The notes below the pieces were generated by a model. That model made no database searches, was not told the origin of the DNA, and saw only the letters and a list, made by a program, of their open reading frames with translations. From the NCBI GenBank assembly GCA_050013795.1, contig JBEKEO010000098.1:1-10108 (forward strand): a stretch of 10,108 nucleotides of DNA. Direction: 5' to 3'. Shown piece after piece: positions 1 to 6,030 of this stretch. Each line of letters starts with the position of its first letter. The first letter of the stretch is position 1. The position numbers and the translations under genes were made by a program. The DNA comes from CAWHOW01 sp050013795 (GTDB taxonomy: Bacteria > Bacteroidota > Bacteroidia > Bacteroidales > CG2-30-32-10).

Positions 1-114
1 ATGCTCTGCAAAATAAAGAGTGGAATCATACTTGATTCCTGTTTTTTCTAATATTTTAGGTGTTTTAGTTATATTAAACTGTAAAAAATGAAACCTGTTT
101 CCAATAATCTTTCT
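1..114 (-). pseudogene. Continuation of the deacetylase reading frame after the in-frame stop (partial)
   Basis: Reading on past the TGA in the same frame gives 38 uninterrupted codons to the window edge. They include GNRFHFLQFNI, then TKTPKILEKTGIKYDSTL. This is the conserved block expected after the HGS motif in this deacetylase family: the RxH strand, then 'the P-x-x-L-x-x-x-G-x-x-Y-D-S-T' stretch. The coding sense is therefore kept on both sides of the stop. The gene probably runs on beyond position 1. Either it is a recent nonsense mutation (pseudogene), a sequencing or assembly error, or the stop is read through. No frameshift is needed to join the two parts. Confidence 0.7.
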
Positions 115-981
115 TCATAAGTTTTTTAAATCATCCTTGAAATAATCAACATTGTCATAAGTGCCAGAGCTCCCATGAATTCCTATTTCTGAGCCATACT
201 CTACAATGCGTTCTATTTCTTTAATTATCTTTTCACTCCTCACATCATAATCCGCATTTACCAGATTATTTCGCTTTTGGTTACGTGGAAGAAAATAAAA
301 TGAAGATGAAGCATAAAACCCTTTTTCCAGTTCAATTATTTTTTCAAAGTTGAACCATTCATCTTTGTTGAAGATCTTTTTGAATAAAAGTTTTACAGCA
401 GATAAAATTCTGCCTTTTTTCAACTCACTGAAACTTCCTTCTATCCATGCGCTATTACATTTGTCAATATCATGAGTTATACAAGTGGCGAATTCATGAT
501 TTTGCCATGACATCGTTGTCAAAGAAACAGAATAAGCTTTTTCAATAACAGTTTTTAAAATATCGAAATAATAATTCACAATTGGTATTTCAACGATATC
601 AAGTTTTTTTTGAATGCTTTCCTCGTAAGGATACCGTCCTATTTGATCTTTTATTTCAGATTCATATTCCTGCCATCCTGATAATAAATAAAATGATGAG
701 GCAATAATATCAAAATTGATCGTCCATTTTCCATCAATGTTTGAATAAATATCGTTATCCATAGTGGCAAAGAGAAATGGAATTTTAGTATTTTTCCATT
801 CTTTCCATATTATAGTTGAATAATCCAACTTCTTTTTATTATTATCAAAATATGTTATTCCGTTATCATTTATATTTATTATTGAATTTCCATTTTTATT
901 ATATGAAATATCATAACAACTCTCATTGAGATTGTATACTTTATTAAATGTGTCAAATATATATCTTGTGAAATTCAGCAT
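115..981 (-). CDS. Polysaccharide deacetylase family protein, N-terminal part, ended by an in-frame TGA
   Basis: The 288-residue product fits the Bacteroidota polysaccharide deacetylase-like family that carries an extra N-terminal domain (about residues 1-150) before the NodB-type catalytic fold. Seen in the sequence: the metal-site style motif THDID at 169-173, an FYFLPR strand at 228-233, and EIGIHGSSGTY (His269), which matches the second histidine region of these enzymes. Related proteins usually run past 400 residues, so this one is short, and the frame after the TGA at 115-117 still encodes family-like sequence to the window edge. I chose the ATG at 979-981; a TTG three codons upstream (988-990) is possible but less likely. 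The region is AT-richer than the tig-clp side. Such enzymes remove acyl groups from surface or cell-wall sugars; the substrate is not visible here. The truncated product would lack the C-terminal part of the fold, so activity is doubtful. Confidence 0.72.
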   Translation of the reverse strand: MLNFTRYIFDTFNKVYNLNESCYDISYNKNGNSIININDNGITYFDNNKKKLDYSTIIWKEWKNTKIPFLFATMDNDIYSNIDGKWTINFDIIASSFYLLSGWQEYESEIKDQIGRYPYEESIQKKLDIVEIPIVNYYFDILKTVIEKAYSVSLTTMSWQNHEFATCITHDIDKCNSAWIEGSFSELKKGRILSAVKLLFKKIFNKDEWFNFEKIIELEKGFYASSSFYFLPRNQKRNNLVNADYDVRSEKIIKEIERIVEYGSEIGIHGSSGTYDNVDYFKDDLKNL

Positions 982-1100
982 AATAATCAATCGATAGCTT
1001 TATAAAATTAGAAATTAAAATTCAGCTTTCCCTTTTCAAATAAAACAACATACAGGAATAACAACATATAAATTATTTTTCGAACTTTAATAAATTTCAG

Positions 1101-1132
1101 CAAATGTACATAAACTATGTTAAAATAGTAAA
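1101..1132 (-). promoter_or_regulatory. Candidate Bacteroidota-type promoter for the deacetylase gene
   Basis: On the minus strand, TACATTTG (1101-1108) matches the Bacteroidota -7 consensus TAnnTTTG exactly. TTTA (1129-1132), 20 bp upstream, is a three-of-four match to the -33 TTTG. The predicted start lies near 1095, giving a leader of about 115 nt. The same 11-bp core (TGTACATTTGC) recurs at 5762-5772 in front of the HEAT-like gene. Confidence 0.45.
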
Positions 1133-1217
1133 TTTATATGGCTCACTTTCCTGGACAGTATGTCGTAATATACGCATTTCAAATTACACCATAAAAATCT
1201 AAATAAATTTTGGTGAA

Positions 1218-1249
1218 TTTGGCAAATGCATTTATATTTTTTACCTTTG
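1218..1249 (+). promoter_or_regulatory. Bacteroidota-type promoter for the propeller-protein gene
   Basis: TTTG at 1218-1221 and TACCTTTG at 1242-1249 match the -33 (TTTG) and -7 (TAnnTTTG) consensus of the primary sigma factor in this phylum, with a 20-bp spacer, inside the usual 19-21. Transcription would begin near 1256, leaving a short leader of about 16 nt before the ATG at 1272. This is the best promoter match in the window. Confidence 0.65.
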
Positions 1250-1271
1250 CCATCATTAAAACCAATTATTT

Positions 1272-2471
1272 ATGAAAAAACTTATTCCCTTTATTGCATT
1301 TATAAGCATAATAAGCTTTGCAAATGCACAATGGCAACAAACCAATCTTGATAGTGGTGATGTATATAACTTAACAATAAACGGAAGCAATATTTTTGCA
1401 GGAACTGATAATGGCGGTGCACTTTTATCTTCAAACGGTTTTAGCAGTTGGACTGGAGTGAATAATGGGCTGCCAACTAATTTTTTCGTCTATTCTTTTG
1501 CCATAAAAAGGGGAGACACTATTTTTGCCGGTACTCAGGGTGGCGGAGTGTATTTATCTACGAACTATGGATTACATTGGGCGGTAGTTGATTCAGGTTC
1601 AACATCTAATTATATCAATGCAATAGCTATAAACGGAAACAACATTTTTGCCGGAACTAATTTGTATGGCATATATTTATCTTCAAATAATGGAGGTAGT
1701 TGGACGGCGGTGAATACAGGTTTACCGTTACATGCTGATGTCAATTCATTGGTCATAAAGGGAAGTAACATTTTTGCAGGAGTTTGGGGTGCCGGAGTAT
1801 TTTTATCTACAAACAATGGAGGACTTTGGACTGCAGTGGATTCAGGTTTAACAAATCTTGACGTCGATGCATTATCTATTAGCGGGAATAATATTTTTGC
1901 TGGAACTTATGGAGGCGGAGTTTATTTATCTACAGATAACGGAGCACATTGGATTGCAAAAGATACGGGATTAACATTCAATGATCTTGATATAAACACA
2001 TTAGCCACGAAAGGAGATACTATTTTTGCCGGAACTTATGGAGGTGTATTTTTCTCCTTAAATAAAGGAAGCAAATGGATAGATTGGAATCCAACTTTAA
2101 CAGATAGCGCAAGTGTTTTTACATCCACCATTTTCAAAGACACCATTTTCGTGGGCACCGGTGGAGGAATCTGGAAAAGGGCATTATCACAAATGATAGA
2201 TCATACCGGGATTGAAGAAATAAATAATGTTGATAACAATATTGTGGTTTATCCGAATCCTGCTAACAATTATTTAACAATAGATTGGGGTAATTCCCCA
2301 AGCACAAATTGTGATCTTCAAGTATTTGATATTATTGGCAATAATGTTTTAGATAAGCATTCTATCAATAAAAAAACAAAAATAGATATTTCAGCATTGC
2401 CAGTCGGGATATATGTTGTGCAATTAAAAACAGAAAAAGGATTAGAGATACAGAAGTTTGTGAAAGAATAA
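1272..2471 (+). CDS. Secreted seven-repeat beta-propeller-like protein with T9SS sorting domain
   Basis: The 399-residue protein starts with a Sec signal peptide (MKKLIPFIAFISIISFANA, cleavage near residue 19-20). A regular array follows: IFAG/IFVG motifs at residues 41, 84, 125, 167, 208, 251 and 292, spaced 41-43 residues. Most units read 'IFAGT..GGGVYLSTNNG..W.AV..GL', the look of BNR/Asp-box or YCF48-like propeller blades. Seven equal units suggest one closed seven-bladed propeller. Residues 326-399 form a T9SS type A sorting domain: VVYPNPANN, a central LQVFDIIGN strand, then LPVGIYVVQL and a terminal KFVKE. The protein should cross the outer membrane by type IX secretion and be released or anchored after the tail is cut. 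No catalytic residues can be named; it may bind a ligand or surface partner. It has its own promoter and converges on the next gene. Confidence 0.85.
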   Translation: MKKLIPFIAFISIISFANAQWQQTNLDSGDVYNLTINGSNIFAGTDNGGALLSSNGFSSWTGVNNGLPTNFFVYSFAIKRGDTIFAGTQGGGVYLSTNYGLHWAVVDSGSTSNYINAIAINGNNIFAGTNLYGIYLSSNNGGSWTAVNTGLPLHADVNSLVIKGSNIFAGVWGAGVFLSTNNGGLWTAVDSGLTNLDVDALSISGNNIFAGTYGGGVYLSTDNGAHWIAKDTGLTFNDLDINTLATKGDTIFAGTYGGVFFSLNKGSKWIDWNPTLTDSASVFTSTIFKDTIFVGTGGGIWKRALSQMIDHTGIEEINNVDNNIVVYPNPANNYLTIDWGNSPSTNCDLQVFDIIGNNVLDKHSINKKTKIDISALPVGIYVVQLKTEKGLEIQKFVKE

Positions 2472-2519
2472 TTATTTACAAATTCTATGAGTACCTAATT
2501 TCAAACTAATTTACAGCGC

Positions 2520-5075
2520 TTAGTTTATTACTATCGTTTTAACAACGCACGTGTTTTGTTTATCAAAAACTTTAACAATATAAATTCCTTCCTGCATATT
2601 ATCGCGGGAAAGGGTATAATGGGTTTGATTTATATTATTAATTGTTCTAAGTAGTTGCCCCATCATATCATAAAGTTCAATGGTATAACTGCTACCTTTT
2701 ATATTTGAAAGATCAATTGTTGTTTTCTCATTGAAAGGATTCGGATAAATCTGCAGGGATTCGCTTTGATTGTTTTTTGTGCCCGTTTGCGCTATTCCAG
2801 TATTGCCAGACAATGAACCCATTTCGATCCCGTTTCCAAAACTGGCTACCCAGATGTCGTTCGGATTAAAGGGATTGAAATAAATCCGGTTGGGCTGTTC
2901 GAACGGATATTGCATAAGCTGTGTGAACACAGGAATAGTGGCTTCGGCATTAGAGGTATAATAAATTCCTCCTGGTTGTGCAGTTATATATGCTGCTCCT
3001 GCATTTACAGGATCAAATGTAATAGAAAATATACTGCTGAGATTGCCTACATTTTGATTGGAGGTGTTGATAAGTTTGGTCCAGTTTGTTCCACGATTAG
3101 TTGTACGGTACAAGCCTCCCAGTCCGTTTGGCGCACCACCCCATCCACTGAATACACAGCAAAACCAAGTGTCTTGCGTAGCATCGTTAGGGTCTATTAC
3201 TACATCAATAGTCCAGTAATACATTCCCGGGTCACTTACATCAGACCAGGAACTTCCCTGATTGGTGCTTATGAACACTCCGGAACTGTTGGTAAATGTT
3301 CCGCTGGAATTTCTCCTGCCTGAAAAGCTTGTAACCAAGGTTCCGTCATTAAGTACTTTGATATCCAGTGGATGTCCTTGAGTACGGGGAGGGTTAGCGC
3401 ATTGAGTCCATACAGCAGATGCATTATCCTGAATGTCGTTGGTCATCCATATTCCACCCGGGCTGGTTGAGCCGCTAGCATTGATAACGCTGGCATACAT
3501 GCGATTTCCATCTGTTGGATCTATAGCCAGCCAGATAACAGGAGTTCCAAAATATTTTAAGGTCTGGAAGGTCTTGCCCGAATCAGTTGAAAAAATGATT
3601 GAACCTCCTTTGTCATCAATCCGGCTATCCTGTAGGTATGTGCTTGCATACATATCGTGCACCTGGGAAGTGGCAGCATATACTACTCCGTTTGAAGGAT
3701 TCTTCAAAAAGTAATAAATCACATTGTAAGAGGAAGGAAACGAAAAAGCATGTCCCCACGTATTGCCACCATCCTTACTGCGTGTAGCACAAACATCTGA
3801 AAAACCTGCAAACACATGCAGGGAATCATACCACATCATCTGCCAGCAGGATGTGTTTTCAAGTCCGTTGCTTGGATAAAAAAGACTTGTGGGAGTGGGA
3901 TGATTAAGCGGATTGAGATTAGCAGCCGGTACATACACAGCCTGCCAGGTTTGTCCTCCATCTGTGGTTTTATGTGCAAAGCCTTCGTCGGTGATGAGTA
4001 CCGTATTACTGTCACTCGCACATACATTAAGTCCAAAACAATATTGCGGCCAATCCCATTGGAAATCCCCTTCATAACCGCAATAACCCGTTTGAATGTT
4101 CTCGTTGTTCGTAGTATTGAAAATATATTTCCAACTGGCACCGGCATCGCTTGTTTTAAGTACGATTGGAAAACCTGTGTTTCCGCTGCTGCCTCCGATA
4201 TATGCCAGGTTGATATTGCCATTGCTCATTCCCACAAAGAATGGCCAGTCACCTGAAAGAATACCTGTGATTTTTTTTACCCAGGATCCACCATAATCCA
4301 GCGAATAAACATTTGCATAGGAACCGCAATCTTGGGGATCCATGGGAACATAGACATTTCCAGCACTTTGTGTAATGCAGAAAAAACGGGTAATGCTTCC
4401 GGATTTAGCCCCTGCAAAGGAAAGTATGTCTTCAGAAACTATTCCCGGCTTTTTAGGTACTGACCATGTAGTTCCGGAATTGATGGAAACGATCAAGCCT
4501 TCCTGGGTGCATACATAAATAGTTGAACCGTCAAAAAAAGTCCCAGCAACAGAGGCGCCATTGCCGGTAGTGTCAGTATAAAAAGCTGTTCCGAAAGTAG
4601 CGCCTCCATTATTGGAAAGATAGAGATTGCTGTAATCAGAAACAATGAGTTGATTGGAATTCTGGGGATTTGCAATAACATAATAAACTCCATTTCCACC
4701 GGAAGGATCTGTGGTAAGGGGAGCCCATGTAGTGCCTTCGTCTGTACTTACATCGGGTATATTAACCTCAGAGATATTATCCATGCTTAGGGAATACAAC
4801 TTATTGGCAGTAGAAGTAAACTGAACTTTTGACACCATCCCATCAGCAACAAAATAATTGAAATTGGTCACTGTCCACGAATTGCCACCGTCAAGCGAAT
4901 GATACAAATCCGTCATGTCGGTTGTTATAAACATTTCGTTGTGATTGTTAGGGTTCACGGATGGGCAATAAAAAGCACCACCGCCACCCAATCCATGTGC
5001 TTTAAATACAGTAGGCTGTGCCTGAATAAAAGAAATTGCAAGAACAAGGATAAATGTAAAGAATGATTTTTTCAT
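2520..5075 (-). CDS. Secreted Asp-box (BNR) repeat protein with T9SS sorting domain, possibly GH74-like
   Basis: This 851-residue protein has a signal peptide (residues 1-19, IQA/QP junction). At least ten Asp-box motifs (S/T-x-D/N-x-G-x-x-W/F) mark beta-propeller blades, for example at 60-67, 110-117, 197-204, 258-265, 308-315, 370-377, 433-440, 496-503, 603-610 and 658-665. A T9SS type A sorting domain begins at IYPNPFNE (776) and ends VVKTIVIN. The N-terminus (GGGGAFYCPSVNP, then FITTDMTDLYHS) resembles the start of GH74 xyloglucanases, where an 'ARTDIGGAYR' stretch carries one catalytic Asp; Asp53 would be the equivalent. AGFSDVCATRS (Asp427) sits like the second GH74 catalytic region. 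Two tandem propellers of this total length also suit GH74. The enzymatic reading is inference; a non-catalytic sialidase-fold or adhesin-like protein is the alternative. The start lies 17 bp after the HEAT-like gene, with no promoter seen between them. Confidence 0.82.
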   Translation of the reverse strand: MKKSFFTFILVLAISFIQAQPTVFKAHGLGGGGAFYCPSVNPNNHNEMFITTDMTDLYHSLDGGNSWTVTNFNYFVADGMVSKVQFTSTANKLYSLSMDNISEVNIPDVSTDEGTTWAPLTTDPSGGNGVYYVIANPQNSNQLIVSDYSNLYLSNNGGATFGTAFYTDTTGNGASVAGTFFDGSTIYVCTQEGLIVSINSGTTWSVPKKPGIVSEDILSFAGAKSGSITRFFCITQSAGNVYVPMDPQDCGSYANVYSLDYGGSWVKKITGILSGDWPFFVGMSNGNINLAYIGGSSGNTGFPIVLKTSDAGASWKYIFNTTNNENIQTGYCGYEGDFQWDWPQYCFGLNVCASDSNTVLITDEGFAHKTTDGGQTWQAVYVPAANLNPLNHPTPTSLFYPSNGLENTSCWQMMWYDSLHVFAGFSDVCATRSKDGGNTWGHAFSFPSSYNVIYYFLKNPSNGVVYAATSQVHDMYASTYLQDSRIDDKGGSIIFSTDSGKTFQTLKYFGTPVIWLAIDPTDGNRMYASVINASGSTSPGGIWMTNDIQDNASAVWTQCANPPRTQGHPLDIKVLNDGTLVTSFSGRRNSSGTFTNSSGVFISTNQGSSWSDVSDPGMYYWTIDVVIDPNDATQDTWFCCVFSGWGGAPNGLGGLYRTTNRGTNWTKLINTSNQNVGNLSSIFSITFDPVNAGAAYITAQPGGIYYTSNAEATIPVFTQLMQYPFEQPNRIYFNPFNPNDIWVASFGNGIEMGSLSGNTGIAQTGTKNNQSESLQIYPNPFNEKTTIDLSNIKGSSYTIELYDMMGQLLRTINNINQTHYTLSRDNMQEGIYIVKVFDKQNTCVVKTIVIN

Positions 5076-5092
5076 ATGGATATGATTTAAAA

Positions 5093-5719
5093 TTAATATA
5101 GAGTTTTCTTAAGTTTAACTACTGCTTTTTTAATAATAGAGCGCGAACTGTTTTCGTATTCCGAAACTATAGATATTAGTTCATTTTTAGTACCAGGCAG
5201 TAATACATAAATTTTAGATAGAGCCTCAATTATTCTGCTTGCGTGCCTTTCTCCCCAGAAGTGAAGGATTTCTTTCATTACCGGATATGCAATACCAGCC
5301 GCTTCCTTACTAGTCAAAGCATAATTACATATGGTCTGCGTAGCATAATCTCTTACTATTACACCTTGTTCTTTATGAAGAATATCATCAAGTTCCACAA
5401 GAATGGAAAAGATATGATTAGGAACCAGATGAGCAATCAGCGAAATGGCATGCATAGCTTCCCATTTTACCCTGCCGTTTTTATGCTTTATCATCGAATG
5501 TAATTCATTGAAATATTTCGAAACCAGTTCCGGATTTGTTTCAGCCACAAAAGTCATTACTTCAGCACAATCACCAATAAGTTTTGAATCTTTTGATTTG
5601 AAACCTGAAACAATTTCATCTAATAGCTTTATTTGCTGAGTGCATTGACTGGCAACCATCCGATTAGGCTGCTCCGACCTATTGCCTGTTTGTGAAGATA
5701 ATTGCTGAAGAATGGACAT
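5093..5719 (-). CDS. HEAT-like repeat protein, cytoplasmic, function unknown
   Basis: The 208-residue product lacks a signal peptide and membrane segments. From about residue 45 it is almost wholly alpha-helical in pattern, with repeated helix pairs such as LIGDCAEVMTFVAETNPELV, GRVKWEAMHAISLIAHLVP, VIVRDYATQTICNYAL and HASRIIEALSKIYVLLP, the look of HEAT/Armadillo-type repeats used for protein binding. The C-terminus is lysine-rich (KKAVVKLKKTLY). The open frame extends upstream to 5851, but I chose the ATG at 5717-5719 (MSILQQL). A candidate -7 element at 5763-5770 would place the transcript start downstream of the longer start, and the extra 44 residues would overlap the tRNA leader. The gene is probably co-transcribed with the T9SS protein gene that follows 17 bp later. 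No specific role can be assigned. Confidence 0.7.
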   Translation of the reverse strand: MSILQQLSSQTGNRSEQPNRMVASQCTQQIKLLDEIVSGFKSKDSKLIGDCAEVMTFVAETNPELVSKYFNELHSMIKHKNGRVKWEAMHAISLIAHLVPNHIFSILVELDDILHKEQGVIVRDYATQTICNYALTSKEAAGIAYPVMKEILHFWGERHASRIIEALSKIYVLLPGTKNELISIVSEYENSSRSIIKKAVVKLKKTLY

Positions 5720-5762
5720 GAGTATATTATCCAGAAATAAGCTTTTTAACGATAAGATGAAG

Positions 5763-5770
5763 CAAATGTA
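5763..5770 (-). promoter_or_regulatory. Candidate -7 element for the HEAT-like gene and the downstream T9SS gene
   Basis: The minus strand reads TACATTTG, an exact TAnnTTTG match. The predicted start near 5757 leaves a leader of about 38 nt before the ATG at 5717-5719. No good TTTG is present at the expected -33 position (near 5791-5794 reads AAGT), so the promoter is only partly supported. It is the only such element found upstream of the two-gene minus-strand unit. Confidence 0.4.
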
Positions 5771-5793
5771 CAAAATCACTTTTAAAAAATACT

Positions 5794-5801
5794 TATCTTT
5801 G
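5794..5801 (+). promoter_or_regulatory. Candidate -7 element for tRNA-Leu and tig
   Basis: TATCTTTG fits TAnnTTTG exactly. Transcription would start near 5808, about 80 nt ahead of the tRNA. The -33 position (near 5770-5773, ACAA) is poor. I find no TAnnTTTG element between the tRNA end (5969) and the tig start (6031), which suggests tig is read from this promoter together with the tRNA. Confidence 0.42.
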
Positions 5802-5821
5802 CAAACTATTTTGATGTAAGG

Positions 5822-5858
5822 ACAGAATCGTTCTGTAAAGATATTTTCCAAATCTTTA
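5822..5858 (+). other. Two adjacent inverted repeats in the tRNA-Leu leader
   Basis: ACAGAA-tcg-TTCTGT at 5822-5836 is a perfect 6-bp stem with a 3-nt loop. TAAAGAT (5836-5842) and ATCTTTA (5852-5858) form a second perfect 7-bp stem with a 9-nt loop, sharing one base with the first. Both lie between the predicted transcript start and the tRNA. They could be RNA hairpins in the leader (processing or attenuation) or, for the first, a DNA-binding site. No run of T follows the second stem directly, so it is not a standard terminator. Confidence 0.4.
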
Positions 5859-5887
5859 ACTCTTCATAAAAGTTCATGGATTAGGAA

Positions 5888-5969
5888 GCGGATGTGTCGT
5901 AATTGGTAGCCGAGCCAGACTTAGGATCTGGTGCCGTAAGGCGTGGGGGTTCGAGTCCCTTCATCCGCA
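5888..5969 (+). tRNA. tRNA-Leu, anticodon UAG
   Basis: The 82-nt cloverleaf has a perfect 7-bp acceptor stem (GCGGATG 5888-5894 with CATCCGC 5962-5968) and discriminator A at 5969. The anticodon stem is CCAGA/TCTGG (5915-5919, 5927-5931) around the loop CTTAGGA, with anticodon TAG at 5922-5924, reading CUA and other CUN leucine codons. A long variable arm (GCC-GTAA-GGC, about 5933-5942) marks it as a class II tRNA, as expected for leucine. The T arm is GGGGG-TTCGAGT-CCCTT (5945-5961). The 3' CCA is not encoded (the next bases are CTTT), so it must be added after transcription. The gene lies 61 bp ahead of tig on the same strand. Confidence 0.96.
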
Positions 5970-6030
5970 CTTTATCGGCAGAAATTATGACAACGAATTA
6001 AGTGAATAGTAGGAATTAATAATAGCAACG

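Larger units (their letters stand above)
982..1271. other. Divergent intergenic region between the deacetylase gene and the propeller-protein gene
   Basis: This 290-bp, very AT-rich stretch separates two genes that point away from each other. It holds one candidate promoter for each direction (listed separately). The middle (about 1133-1217) shows no open frame, RNA gene or strong hairpin that I can support. A short inverted repeat, ACATA-aac-TATGT at 1108-1120, overlaps the spacer of the minus-strand promoter and could be an operator half-site pair, but it is short enough to be chance. Confidence 0.6.

Noticed and set aside
115..117. TGA read as selenocysteine or as tryptophan by a changed code
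   Set aside because: clpX ends in TGA, tryptophans here use TGG, the family does not need Sec or Trp at this place, and no selenocysteine-type hairpin was recognised.
982..990. TTG start for the deacetylase gene
   Set aside because: An ATG lies three codons inside and gives a natural start; there is no ribosome-binding evidence for the TTG.
2910..4296. Several plus-strand open frames (for example 2910-3323 and 3816-4256)
   Set aside because: They lie wholly opposite the strongly supported 851-residue T9SS protein and show odd composition without any recognisable domain.
5720..5851. N-terminal extension of the HEAT-like protein (44 extra codons, MENIFTERFC...)
   Set aside because: It would overlap the tRNA leader and its inverted repeats and lie upstream of the best candidate -7 element; the sequence does not look like part of the helical-repeat protein.
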